DNA from: Anaeramoeba flamelloides
Lineage: Eukaryota > Metamonada > Anaeramoebidae
Direction: 5' to 3'
Assembly: GCA_027625915.1 (NCBI GenBank)
Contig: JANTQA010000032.1
Coordinates: 806,001 to 870,000 of the forward strand
DNA length: 64,000 nt
Shown here: piece after piece, positions 1-12,917 of the stretch
How positions within the stretch are numbered: the first letter of the stretch is position 1
Layout: every line of letters begins with the position of its first letter
Notes under the pieces: generated by a model
Databases searched by the model: none
What the model was told of the DNA's origin: nothing
Seen by the model: the letters and a program-made list of their open reading frames with translations, nothing else
Program-made: the position numbers and the translations under genes

Positions 1-2259
1 AAGATCACAATACAATATCTTTCAATTTTAGAGGCTTTCTAATTAAAACGTTTAGGAAATAGCAATTTAAACACTTTTTAGCTGTTCTATTTAAATAAAA
101 ACAGTGTAAAGTTTTTGAAAGTTTAACAAATATTTTTCTTTTCGATAACTTTCAAAATTTTGGATAAATTTCAAAAGTTATATTTTGTTAAATATTAGAG
201 TAGTTGTGTAATTTATAACGAACATTGTTTAAAAATACAAACAATTGCTTAATTTAAATTATATATTGCTTAAAAAGAAATATTTTTAGGCAATCATACC
301 TATTGCCTAATTAGTAATATTTTAAACAATTTTATGTTATAGAAGCAAAAAGAATTGAAACTATTCCAAACAATTGGAAAATTTATTTATAAAAAGAACT
401 TGTTTTTTAAAATAAGAAATATACAAAAATTGATAATAAAAGAATCATTTTAAAAAATTCAAAAAAAAAAAATTTACTATTATGTCACTCAAAAATGTTC
501 AACATTTCAAATAAAAAATTTTTTGATCAATATTCCAAATTTTAATTTTTCATTGATAGAATAATATCCAATAGATATTAAATTTATATCTCTCATATAA
601 GATTTATTTATTTTTTAATTATAACTAATTATTAAATTTTTTGGAATAGTTACAAAATACGAAAATAAAAAAGTAAAATTGCAAAATAACAAAAAAAAAA
701 AAAAAACACCCAAAAGATAAACTAATGTTTTGTAAAAAAATGATTTTAGTAAAATACATTTTTAATAAATTTTAAAATTTTTTATTATAAATAATAAAGC
801 TAATGAAAGTTTCTCTTATCCTTTAGCTCCTTTATTAATAAAAGTTCTGATTTGCTGAAAAATTCAAAAAAAAAAAAAAAATTCGCAAATAATCCAATAA
901 AATTGAGAACTTATAAAAGAAAAAAAATTTTTTTTAACTAAAAATTATTAATAAAATTAATCTTTAAAAACAAAATCTTGAATAAAATTGAATTTAAGGG
1001 GAATAAGGTCAATTTTATGAAATATGTTCTTTCTATTAAACAAATGATTTATTAATTGCTCAATAATTGTCTGAATTGTTCAGTTTATCGAATGATTGCG
1101 AATAAAACAATCAATTGTGTAAATTATTTTTATTTCGCAATAGAAAATATATTACACAATATTAATTCTTTATTACGCAACAACTGTTTCTTTTATACAA
1201 ACCAATTATACTTTTACGAAACGACTCTATTATTTTTTACCCTTTTTTGTTTGGAGAATAACTGTTTCAGATATGTAAAAAATGATGTCTTAATATTTTA
1301 ATTTTTTATACTAAATTTGTCATTTTTCCAAAAACAATAAAAATTTTCCTATGTCCCCCGACCAGAGAGCATAGGAAAAGTTTTATAGTTTTTGGAAAAA
1401 TGACAAATTTCCTATAAAAACTTAAAATATTAAGACTTTTCTTTTATGATAAATGATAGTATTTTAAAAAATGTAATTCAATTAATCATTATTCTAATAA
1501 GAACTGAGCTATAATTTTAAAACTTAGTTTCTTACATAAAAGAAATTATTCACAATTAAACAACAATTTCTCTAAGATTAACAATCATAAACGGTTTCTT
1601 GGATAATTTTGGTTTTATGTTATTTTTTTCATTATTATACATTTAGATCAATTTGAAAAAAAATAGTAAAGATCTCATTTGAATTGTTGTTGTTGTTTCA
1701 ATTGTTGGAAATTCCAACCCAAGGTTAAATAAACGGATTTGAAAGAGATATGTCTTTAACTTCATGAAGACTTTTCAAATCAAAAAAAACTTTATAACTA
1801 ACATAATTTACACTCTTAACAAAAAGTAAATATTCAAAATAAAATTATTTTGTTTCTAAATTTTTATGATAATTCATCAGATTTAAACAAACTTTCTGTG
1901 AAAATTTTTTATTCCAAAGCTTTCAATTATATATATCAGAAATATCCTAAAAACTGTTGAAATAAAAAATAATAAATTTCTATTAATAATATTTTTCAAT
2001 ATTGTAATTTGCTTAAAAATTCTTTTTGATTTTTGTCCATTTTATTTGTTTTTTGCTTTTATAATTATTTGAAAATATTATTATATTTTCCAATTGGTAG
2101 AATTCAATAACTCATTATAATTAGAACGTTAAATTTCTTCTTTAAGAAGTCTTAAATTCTTTGAATACAAATTAATTTTCTTGTTAATTTATTCTTTGGT
2201 AAAATTATATTAATTTTCAAAAAACAAGTCAGCGATAATTTTTTAATTTATTTTTGAAT
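1..2259. other. AT-rich region without a gene
   Basis: Very AT-rich sequence with many A and T runs. The short open frames have no recognisable motif and biased low-complexity composition, so I call no gene. The one clear structure is the large hairpin at 1287-1436. Confidence 0.6.
1287..1436. repeat. Large inverted repeat (150-nt hairpin)
   Basis: Two arms of about 67-70 nt are near-perfect reverse complements. The left arm holds TTTGTCATTTTTCCAAAAAC and ends in TTTTCCTATG; the right arm starts CATAGGAAAA and holds GTTTTTGGAAAAATGACAAA. They flank a 16-nt, GC-richer loop at 1354-1369 (TCCCCCGACCAGAGAG). The outer parts of the arms also pair (GTCTTAATATTTTAA against its complement near 1430). 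It could be a palindromic MITE or a transcribed hairpin RNA; the sequence does not decide. Confidence 0.75.
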
Positions 2260-3299
2260 TTAAGGGAGTAGTCATTTTTGAAAATAAAATGAAATCCTGT
2301 CAAGATCTTGAAAATTTTTTTTTTGTAATTTGTGTTTCGGCTTATGAAATATCTACATTAACACCATTTAAACAATTTATTGATTTGAGTCTTGTATTTG
2401 AAATTCAAAATTCTCATGTTTTCAATATAAAACGAAAAAAAGTAACCAATTATTTTGTTCAAGAATTAACTTAATTCTTGAAAATCGGAAAAGATATTTT
2501 TCATTTTATATTGTAAAGTATTGATTTCGAAAACAAATTTTTTATTTGGTTTCTTTTTCTTTGATTAATATTTCGATTCAAATCAAATGGATAAAACTAA
2601 TTGTGGTATAGGTGATTCAATAAATGAATATTTGGTAGAAGATTAACTACAATTTATCAATTAAATTGAGATCTATTATTCAAAAAATATTTTTCTTTAA
2701 TGTTTTGAAAAACTTCTTTTCTTGTTTTTAAAAAATGCCAAAAAAAAATGTAGAGAAATTTTTAATTTTGAAAAATTTTTTAACAAATTGTTTGTTCTTA
2801 TTCACAAGAACCTTTTTACCAATTAAATCATTTTTGAAAGAAAAAAATTGATTCTGAATTTTGAGGATAAAATTAACTAATTCCCAAATATCTTCAAGAT
2901 AATTTTATTTTGTATAATCAAATTCTATCTTAATACAAAAACAAAATTTTAGAGTAAAAATTTTAAATGACTTTATAACTTTGATTATTATAACTATAAT
3001 TCTTTAAAAAATACAATTATTGTTTAATATGTTGAATATATCAATTTTTTGGTTAACCAAATGTTTTATCTCAAAAAAGAAAAAAAAATCTTTATGTAAA
3101 TATTACTGGTAAAAAAGACTTGTTATAGTAAACTATTTTTCAGACAAAGTGGCCCAGTTGTGATGGGTATCATATATGTGTTTAAAGGGTTTGCATAGAT
3201 ATTAGAAGAAAAATTTTATTTTGGAAATTTTTAAAATTGATATCATTTTTACACATTTTTGTTTTTTTTTTCGATTTTTTTTGATAATGTAATTCAGTT

Positions 3300-3393
3300 G
3301 CAAAAATTTTTTTATTGCAAGATCAATAGTTACTTGGTGTAAATCTGTTATTCTGAGGTCATTAAAACCATGTAAAGATTGTTGAGAAATCAT
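3300..3393 (-). pseudogene. Possible Smr-domain gene relic (repeat copy 1)
   Basis: The minus strand encodes ITDLHQVTIDLAIKKFLQ, which fits the start of an Smr domain (DLHG-x-T-hydrophobic-x-x-A, then a helix ending FL). The second copy of the same repeat, near 15840-15900, encodes HFDQLTLDLAIKKFLKD in the same relative position. Only this short stretch is protein-like; the rest of the frame is low-complexity. It is either a relic of a coding sequence carried by the repeat or chance similarity. Confidence 0.25.
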
Positions 3394-3894
3394 TTTGATT
3401 TCTATTGAAATTCTATTCGATCTTTGATCTTGATATTTGATTAATAAATGTGAAAAATTTTCACTTCATTTTCATTTGCTTTTTCACATAGAGACTACAA
3501 ATACCAACAAACTTCGTTTTGGATCTTGATTTCTAAAAGAAAAGTATATAAAATAAAGTGAAAAATGTTTCCAATTTATTATTCAAATACCAGTAGAAGT
3601 TCAAAACAGACATTGTTGTTTTTATCAATAGGGCCCTAACAATTTCAGTTTTTCAATTTTTTTATAAATTTATTGTTTAATTCGTTTTCCTTCAGATGGA
3701 TATCAACAATTCTTTTATGTGTACTATTCTATTTATTTCTTATTTGTTCTTCATAGGTCAATTATATAAAATAATTGATATTAGAAAAAAATATTTGGCC
3801 TCTTTGACTGAAACAGAGTTTATAATAATTATCAAAATGGCAATAAACGGGGTAAAAATTGTCGTAATTTGAGAAATAAAATGAATTTAAATGT

Positions 3895-4077
3895 TTTCTT
3901 TTTCGGAAAAAAATGGAAAAAAAAAATTGATCTCACTAAACTTATTTTCTTTTGTAATTTTATTAGTTGATAAGAATTTTTTGACACTTGGAATATACAA
4001 AATTTGTAAGTAGAGAATATCACCCGGAACATATTTAAAAATTTTTGCCTTGTTGTCGTAGAAGACTGATCCCTTAA
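3895..4077 (+). repeat. Dispersed repeat, three copies in window (copy 1)
   Basis: About 180 bp containing AAAATTGATCTCACT, then a GATAAGAATTTTTTGACACTT block and AATATCACCCGGAA. Related copies lie inverted at 33190-33365 and direct at 52335-52520. Order and spacing of the blocks are kept. It is the right-end portion of the TTAA element at 2260-4077. Confidence 0.65.
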
Positions 4078-4569
4078 ATTACTTTTTGTTTACTGAAATT
4101 ATCGTTATTTAGAATTGGAATTCTGTTAAATAAATAACAACTGGTGTATTTTCTCATTATTCTTTATATGTCACTGATACACAGATTAATCTAAGAATTC
4201 AAATAATTGAGAGATTTTATTCCATAATTTATATTTTAAACAGATGTGTTAATTGACTTAATAGAAAAGATTTAAATACTTTACTCATCAAATTATTAAT
4301 TTTTAAATTATTATTAAATAATTGTTTATATCTGTTATATGTTTCTTTTGCCCCTTTTGAATAATTAATTAGATCGATTTTTATAGAATTTTAAATATTT
4401 AATTTTAAAAAATCTTTTGATATTTCTGTTTTGACTTCATTGGTTTTTTATTCAAATTGAATTATCATTAGAAATAATAAAATTAATTTTTAGAAAAAAA
4501 AATTTGTTTGTAGAAAGAAATACTATCCGATATAAAATAATTTACCAGAAGTGTACTTTGTGAAAATAA

Positions 4570-5070
4570 AACTTCACTCTTTTTCAGTCAATGAATTCAG
4601 TTCTATTGAAAAAATTGAACATACTCTATAATTTTAATTCATTATTCTTCTCAAAACAACATTTCAATTTTTAGATCAAAATCATTTTTTTTAACTCAGA
4701 AATTTTTTTTTTTTGTTTTCTTTTCTTTTTTTTTTTATTTTTTTTTTTCTTCTTATCTTTTAAATTTTTTTTAAAAAAGTTAATTTGAAAAAAAAAAATT
4801 GAAACTCCAAATTAACATACAGAAAAGTGATGCTTTGTATTTTCTTTAAAAATGAATATATTACAATTAAAAAATCTAATTGTCAACAATTTTAATTTCC
4901 TAAAGAAATTGTGAATTTTACACAAGAGATTCCAATGAAAGCAGCCCAAAAAATTTTTTTAACAATTTTTTCTTTTTGGAATTAATGGTTTGTTCAGGTA
5001 TTTCGTTTATGATTATCGACTCTAATCTGGATTTTATTATTTCACTTATTTCTAAGCAATCTTAGTTAGG
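4570..5070 (+). repeat. Inverted repeat partner A (pairs with 9650-10180)
   Basis: This 500-bp unit recurs in reverse complement at 9650-10180, in the ALG5 intron. Shared landmarks are TTTAATTCATTATTCTTCTC, TTGAAACTCCAAATTAACAT, TTTCCTAAAGAAATTG, and TTGTTCAGGTATTTCGTTTA followed by TGATTATCG. I judge identity roughly 75-80% by eye. No coding content is evident. Confidence 0.8.
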
Positions 5071-6063
5071 TTGATACTTGAAAAAAAGTTAATTTTTCAT
5101 TTTTTGCTGGTTACCCGAGAGCGAAATAAAGTTTATTTGTTTGAGAATAACACATCATAAAAAAAAAAAACTTAATTTCAAAAATAAATTGGATTGGTAT
5201 TTTATATTTTAGAAAGATATAATTGTCTTATTCTTGGGGGATTTATAATTACTTTTTTCTTTGTTTTTAACCAAAAAAAATGTGAAAATGACCAAAAATT
5301 TAAGATAAATCATTTCCCAAATATTTTTTAAAAATCTATAAAATAGGCATTAAAATATTAAATAAATATTTTTTAATTTGATATTTTGAAATAATAATTG
5401 ATAATAAAATTGATATTATTTAATTGTATACTAATTCAGGTATTAAAATTATCAATAACATTTCTGATTATTTCTCAAAAATACAAAATTTCAAAACAAA
5501 TAATTTTTAAGAAGTTTAGATGTGTTAATAGAATCAAAAAAATACGAAATATTATCATATAAAGGAAGTTATTATAATAAGATTAGTTCTTTATATATTT
5601 GATATATTTGAAAAAAAAGAAAGAAAGAAAATCTTTTAAATTTGAAGTGAAAATACTTTTTTGAAAAGTAAAAGAAAGGATCATTTTTTATTGTTTCCCC
5701 AACTATTCAATATTTGATTTATTTTATATGTGTAATATTTTTCAAAAATTTTGACTCACTTTATAGGTTAATGGTAGTGGATATTATTTGGTTTTATCGC
5801 ATACTCTAATCAAAAAATTTTTACCAAATTTTTGGATCAAAATCATTTTTTCTGTATTATTCAAATTTTTGTTTTTATATTCTTTTTTGTTTTTATGTTT
5901 TCTTTCTACAAAAATTGTTTTTTTTTTTTATTTTTTTTCTAATTTTTTCAATTTTTAGATTAGAACCATTTGTATTTAATTAGTAAAGCTATTATTTCTA
6001 ATAAGGTTAAATTTTTCTTTTCTTTTTCTTTGTTTTTTTTTTTTTTGTAAAAAATTCAAGTAA

Positions 6064-6270
6064 ACTCTTTTTCAAAAATTGTGACTCACCTGAAAAAATA
6101 AATTGAAAAAAAAAAATTATCCATTTAGTATTGAAGAACAATTATAACTAAATGTGAAATGTAATTCGCTTTTAAGTCATTCTAAAAATCTATAAAAGCC
6201 TGATATATTAAAAATTAAAAAAAATAAAACCAAAAACTAAAAAAAACGTGAGTCACAATTTTTGAAATGA
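6064..6270. repeat. Small inverted repeat
   Basis: TTCAAAAATTGTGACTCAC near 6070 is mirrored by GTGAGTCACAATTTTTGAAA near 6247, bounding about 190 bp of AT-rich DNA. Similar partial motifs lie near 5745, 6620 and 6810, so this may be a decayed MITE cluster. Confidence 0.5.
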
Positions 6271-7277
6271 GCATTATGGATTTTTTATTAATGAACTTTC
6301 ACTGAAAAAAGGTTGAACAACAAGATTTTTTATGAATAATTAAATCTATTTTCAAATACATTACATAGTCGAAATTTTCATAGTGATTATTTGTCTTTTC
6401 ATAGAGATCTTTTTTTTTCCACATGATCTTTTTATAAAAAGTAAAAAAAAAAAAAAAAGAAAAACTAAAGAAAAATTTTTCAAAAAAAAAAGAAAAAAAA
6501 ATTAGAAAAAGCAAAACTGAAATTTGCAAAATTAGAAAAAATGATTCTGATCCAAAAATTTGAAAAATATTTTTTGTTTAGTATACTGGAATAAACCCTC
6601 AAAATAATTCCCATTAACATTATAAAGTGATTCAAAATTTTTGAAAAATATTTTAGAAAAAAGTAGTTTTGAAAAGAAAATAATAATTTATAAAATTGAG
6701 ACTATGTAATGTCTTTTAAAATGAATAAAATGATTGGTAAAAAATCTTCATGTATAAACTTTTCCAGTGAAAGTTGAATGATAAAAAAATTGTAAAGCTT
6801 ATTTTAATAATTGTAACTCACTTTTTTTTAGTTTTTCGTTTTATTTTTTTTTAATTTTTAAATTATATAGCTTTTATATGTTATTAATGAATTAAAAATG
6901 AATTATACTTCATATTTAATTACCTATTGTTTTTTAATATTAAAAAAACACCTTTTTTTCGGTTTATAATTTCCAATGAGTTACAATTTATAAATAGGGG
7001 TTTATTTTAAAATACAATTAGATTCTCAAGATGATTTATTCACATTAACTATAAGAATAACCAAAAAGTGAAATTTCAAAAAAAGAAAAATATTTTTCAA
7101 ATTTTTCTTTTTATTTTCCAATTCAAAAATTCAAAGAGTAGGAATCATTTATTTTTTTACTGAAAATTATTTGGAAAATAAGAATTTTCCTATAGAAATA
7201 AAAAATTATTTCTCTAAAATCGATAAAGGGGCTTTTTTATCAAGTTTAAAGGTATCCTGTGTAAATAAGTACTCCAT

Positions 7278-7309
<32 letters not shown>

Positions 7310-7856
7310 GGGGGGTCGGCAAGAGTTATTAGTTCCTTTAAATAAAGACTTTAGACACTTTTATTAATATAATTTAGGTTTAAAAATCTTTCTAGTTGAT
7401 TGTTCTGGTTCTTTGGAGATGTTAAATATATTATTAATTGCATTTTCAAAAGATATTTAAAGTAAAAACTATTCATATTTAACAATACTTTTCTTTTTCT
7501 TTTTTATTTTCTTTTAAAGTGGAAGACACATTTCCTTTTCAAACTCTATATTTATTTAGAAACCGATAAAAATTCATGTAGTGAAATTTAAAATCTATAA
7601 ATTCCTAAAAAAAGAATCTGTAAAAAATTTTGTTTTTTTGAATTTTTTTGAAATTTTTTTTCTCCTTGGTGAAGCTCAATCTTAAAGATACTGGTGAGTG
7701 AAGGTTATTCTTTAATTCTAGTTCTAGGAACATTACCCTTAATTTTTTCAGAAATTAGGTATTAAGCAAAAAAGTATCATTTTTTTCAACTTTTTATCTC
7801 CAAATAAATTTTAGACTTTTCAAGAACAAAACAAAGTAAATTTGAAAAATTAAACA

Positions 7857-10800
7857 ATGAGTAAGTAAACCATTTCTTTTTACTTTTGTTTTTGAGCCTT
7901 CAACTAAAATTCTTTCTAAATGTGAAAAAAAAGGTGAAAATGAAAAAGTAAAAGAAGTAGAAGAAGTCGAAGAAGTCGAAGAAGTACAAGTATTTGACGA
8001 AAATGTAATTGTTCAGGAAGCTGACGAATTTGACAAAAAAGCCAATGACTTACCAAAGAGAACAAAACCAAAAGCAAAAACACAAAGACAACAAAAAAAA
8101 GAAATTCCAAAAATTAGGAAAAATATTGCCCCTTCATTAATTCTTTACACGATCATATTTTATTTTGTAATTCTGCCTGGTTTGTATTTAGGAATTCAAC
8201 ACTACAGAACTCCTAAAGGATGGCCAACTTGGGATCAAAGTGAATTGTCCTTTAAGAATCCAAGTGACAACCAATATTACAAATTCCCCTCCTTAGAGGA
8301 AGATCCAGCAACAGTATTCTTGTCCATTATAGTACCCGCTCTAAACGAAGAAAAAAGACTACCAAAAATGTTTCAAGATGCCTATAGATACCTTGAAGAA
8401 AAAGAAAAAATTGATCCAGAGTTTACTTGGGAGATCATTTTTGTTGACGACTATAGCACAGATAAAACCCGTGATGTCATCATGAAATTGGCAGAAGAAC
8501 ACACAACAAATAAAATCAGGCTATTGCCTTTGGCTAAGTGGTGTGGAAAGGGGTGTGCACTTCAAAAAGTGAGTTTTTTCTCCATCTTTCATACAACACA
8601 CAAAAAAAAAACGTTCATTCAAATCTAACAATATTTATTTTAAATTTTGCTTTGTTTTCAAAAAAAAGAGTAAAAAAAAAAAGAAAAAAAAAAAAAGAGT
8701 CACGAAGAATCTTACTTCCCAAATTTCACTCATAACCCAAAATTGGATTTGTCTCTTTACTTAAGGGAATAGTCATTTCGGTGAAAATTTTTTTTCATCT
8801 TTTTTTCGATTTTGGAGATATTGATAAATTCTAATAAATTTCAAAAAATTTTCAGTTCAATTTCCATTTTTATAAATCCACGAACTGTTTCTTATCAAAC
8901 ATTCCCTGACAAAGAACATTTTGAAGAACTACTAATTTCACAGAGTTTCTTAACACTTGACTTCATAAAATGCTTTATTCAAAGTTTGATCAGCATAAAA
9001 ATTTCAAAAAGGAAAATCAATCAAAAATTTCCAAACATAAATTGCAGTTTATCAGTATGGACAGGAAAAAAAGTTAAAAGAGAGTTGTTTCACAAGAATT
9101 TCGCAAGGATTTAACAGAACGAAAAAGATTTTGACACATTCTTAACAGAGGTCTAAAAGTCAAAAAGAATTTGAAATTGAACGAGAAAATTACCAAATTA
9201 ATCAATTAAAAAATAGTTCAAGTTGGAAAGGCCACACACGAGATCAAAAATGAGACGAATTTCAGGCTACTTTTGAAGGAAACTTTTATGAAAATAAAAG
9301 GAAATATGATTGAAAATCAATTGAATTTTTTAATGAAATTTACTGAATGGTTATTGAAATAACAATGCAAATTACCAGAAAATTCCAAGGGAATTAAATG
9401 AAAAATGTTGAAATATTAACGAAAAATATATGAACATTAAAAGGAAATTTATTGAAATTTCAAAAAAAAAAAATTATTTTTATGATTGGTTCGTGTGAGA
9501 AAATAGAAACACTACCCAAAAATAGAGGGGGGGAAGAAAAAAAAAAGTAATAGAAATCTAACAAAAAAAAAGTTTTAAGATAAACTCCATTCCACTCAAA
9601 GGTCCCCAGCCAAAAAAGAAAAATTCACTTTTTTTTTTAAGAATCAACCAAACTACGATTGTTTAGAAATAAGACCAATAATAAACTTCGGATTAGAGCC
9701 GATAATCATAAACGAAATACCTGAACAAACATAAATTTGAAAATAAAAAAAAAATGTTAAAAAAATTTTTGGGCCCTTTTGTTGGAACATCTCGTGTAAA
9801 ATTTCTCAATTTCTTTAGGAAATTAAAATTATGTCAATACAATTTTTTAATTGTAAATGTATGAATTTTAAGAGAAAGCACATAACCTCGCTTTTCTTAA
9901 TGTTAATTTGGAGTTTCAAACATTTTTTTTTTCAAATTGACTTTTTTAAAAAAAATAAAAAAAAAGAAGAAAAAAAAAAGCAAAAATCAAAAAAAAAAAA
10001 AAAAAAAAAGCAAAATACAAAAAAAAAATTTTACTAAATGAGAAAAAATGAAATTACTGAATTAGAAAAAATGATAAAGTCTAAAAATTGAAATTTTAGT
10101 TTGAGAAGAATAATGAATTAAAATCATAGAATATGTTCAAATTATTTAATAAAACTGGGTCTCTTTGACTGAAAAAAGAATTTAGAATCATCGAAAGGTC
10201 TTCTTGCGTCATTGTTTCCTAAATTTTTTTGCTTCTTGAAATGATCAAATTTATTTTAAAACACGGTCTTTCTATTTATTATTTTATTTTGGACTTTAGC
10301 AGCCCTTTTTTATTTTGAGGTATTTTTTGTTGTTGCCAGAAAAAGAAAAAGAAAAAGAAAAAAGAAAAAAAGTAAACTCAAAATACCCGAAATTAAGTCA
10401 AATTTCTATTCTATATTTATCCCAAGTCAAAAAAAAAACCAAATCCCAGTAATTAAAGTAAAAAAATAAAAAAATGAAAATCTTAAAAACTTATTTTCAT
10501 ATACTATAGTATATGGAAAACTGAATAACTCTCGAGTATAAAGACGAGTGGTTTGTATTAATTGTAAAAACATGACTGGGGATGAAAAATAATTTTTCCA
10601 ATTAATAAACATGCCGAATTTTACACAGTGATTAAATGACTTTATTAATAGCTTTAATTAATTTTAGATCCATGATTGCACTTGGACTGAAAGAAAATAT
10701 GATAAAAACTTTGAATATTTTAAAGTATTATAATGATAATTGTACACAAATTTCAAAGAACAAATCCTTTGGTGGATTTCATTGAAAATTTGAGGATTTT

Positions 10801-12884
10801 CTGAAAAGCTATTCATCAAAATTCCTCAAAATTCCTCAAAGGAAATTTAAAGGAAATTTTATTGAAATTTTATAGAAATTTCAAAAGCCAAAAAATTTTT
10901 TTTGAAATTGATTGAAATTTAATGATTTCATATATATATATATTTACTCATGTGGCGTTAGTTTTTTTTCAATTTGTTGTTTTGATTTGAAAATCAAAAG
11001 ATTTTCAGAATAAAACAAGAATAAAAACAATAGACAATTTGAGACACTCTGCAAAAATATTTAGAAAATAATTGATTTTCAGGGGGGTATTAAGAAATTT
11101 TTGGTTCTTAGAGTGACAATCCTTTTCCAGAATTTGAAATACTTGAGTAAAATATCTGATTTGAATCAATTCTTTTAAATCATGGAGAGCTAAAGTTAGG
11201 TTTTTTTAAAATTTTAGAAATTAAAAGAAAATTTATTTAATTTTCTTTTTATTTTTCAAAGTAAAAAAAAAACAAAGTCAAATGGAAAATTTAAAATGGA
11301 AACGTTCAACGTCTTTTCAGTGGTTAAGAAACCATGCAACTTATTAAAACAGATACTCTTATTGTGTGAATGAAACCAAATCACAATTTTGTCAATTGTG
11401 GAAAATATTAAAGATTTGGATATAATTGAAGATTTGAATCATTTTCCCCGAACTATGAAAATAATCGTAAAATCTGGATTTCTGAATTAAAAAATAATAA
11501 TAATAATTTAAATATTATTAAGAAACCAGATTCAATATCGTTGTTTATTAGTTCGATTTGGAAACAATCACTTTGTTATGTTACGACTTTGGCCTGGAAG
11601 AACGAGAAATATGATATTGTTCGAAGTGATATAAGATTGTATTGGGGGGTTCGAAGAACGACGATTAAGATAATCTTAGCTCCAGAACAATATCATATTT
11701 TGAGTCTGGAAGGGAATCCAAAACGAGGAATAATAACAGGTGATTTTTTTTAGAAATTAGGGCTCTGTAAGAGGAAATTAATTTCCTCCCTTCAAAATAA
11801 AAAAATAAAAAATAACTGGTGATTTTTGAACAAATGAAACAATATGAGGTGCTATTTATTTTTTGAACTCGAGATCTAACTCTACACAACAATAAACAAA
11901 CCAAACAAAAACAAACAAACAACTAATTTCTTGTTTGTCAATGGTACTTTGAATAATCTAACCTTCAAAAGATCTTTTTCTCCCAATGGATTTATTGAAA
12001 AAATTGAAGTTAAATTTTAAATTTTCTCCATTGGGGATAAAGCTTGGTTTGAAATCCCACGAGAGACAAAATAGATCGTCAAAATTTTCAATAGTTTCTA
12101 TCTCTCCTTTTATTTCACGAATGTAAAGAAGCATCCGGAGGTGATCAAAAATAAAAAGGTGCATACATCTATTTTATGTTCTTAACAGTGACTTATTTTG
12201 AGCATTCCTCTAAAATTAAGAACTTGACTTTGTAAAATAAAATGTTTTTTTTTTTTCTAATTTTTTCAATTTGTAAATGTATTTTTTCTCATTTTCAAAA
12301 TCTTCGATTAATGGTCTCTTTTCTCCTTTTTTCTTCGAAAAAAAGAGATACCAAAAGTTTTTAATTTTTTTAAAAATGATATTGATTTCAATCAAAACAA
12401 AACCAAAAACGGTATTTGGTTTTTGGCATTGTTTTTAAACAAAGAAAGAGAATTGATTCAATTTCCAACCATTAATGAGAAAATTGAAGGACTTTTTTCT
12501 TTGTAGTCTATTGAATAAATAATTTGGTGACTTGAACCAAATTAATTTTTGCAATGTCATAAATCCTTATTACGGCGATCTTTTGGGATTTATGAGATTA
12601 ACAACGTAGTAAAAAAATTGGTTAAACTCTTCTAAAATAACTTTAAATAACATTTTTAAAGTCTAATTTATTATCAGTAAAATGCTTCTTATTTTATCCA
12701 AATTCAATTCGAAATTAAGAAGATCAGAAAATTTGCAAATTTGCCTAATAACTAAAGTATTTCCCAAAATCTTTACACAGTGACTACAATACTATCCTAA
12801 ACTTTTTAGTGATCTAATCTCTTTCTTATCAGTAGTTGTCTAGAATTATATACTTGTAATTTTTACAAATAAAAAGTTTGAGTT

Positions 12885-12917
<33 letters not shown>

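Larger units (their letters stand above)
2260..4077. mobile_element. TTAA-flanked repeat element with GGGA ends
   Basis: Starts TTAAGGGAGTAGTCA and ends CTGATCCCTTAA, so both ends carry TTAA followed inward by GGGA. Most of its length recurs inverted at 33190-34316, including landmarks such as TTGGTTAACCAAA and AATATAAAACGAAAAAA. Its last ~190 bp recur at 52335-52520. A part (about 3120-3780) recurs directly at 15650-16175. No transposase is seen, so this looks like a non-autonomous DNA element. The termini recall TTAA-targeting elements, but the first inner bases (GGG) are not the usual piggyBac CCC, so I assign no superfamily. Confidence 0.55.
4078..7856. other. Intergenic, repeats only
   Basis: No protein-coding frame with recognisable content. 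It holds one arm of the 5-kb-spaced inverted repeat (4570-5070), a small inverted pair around 6064-6270 and long poly-T tracts (for example about 7277-7308). The region just before 7857 is the presumed ALG5 promoter; I see no clear promoter element in it. Confidence 0.6.

Noticed and set aside
1056-1301. 81-codon open frame in the first kilobases
   Set aside because: Low-complexity Asn/Phe/Leu-rich translation with no motif, partly overlapping the arm of the large hairpin.
11541-11753. 70-codon frame in the ALG5 intron with protein-like composition
   Set aside because: It coincides with an imperfect palindrome whose symmetry explains the composition; no start context or homologous motif.
11958-12164. 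Minus-strand frame in the ALG5 intron (MHLFIFDHLRMLLYIREIKG...)
   Set aside because: Composition is plausible for protein, but I could find no adjoining exon in phase and no recognised motif; left uncalled.
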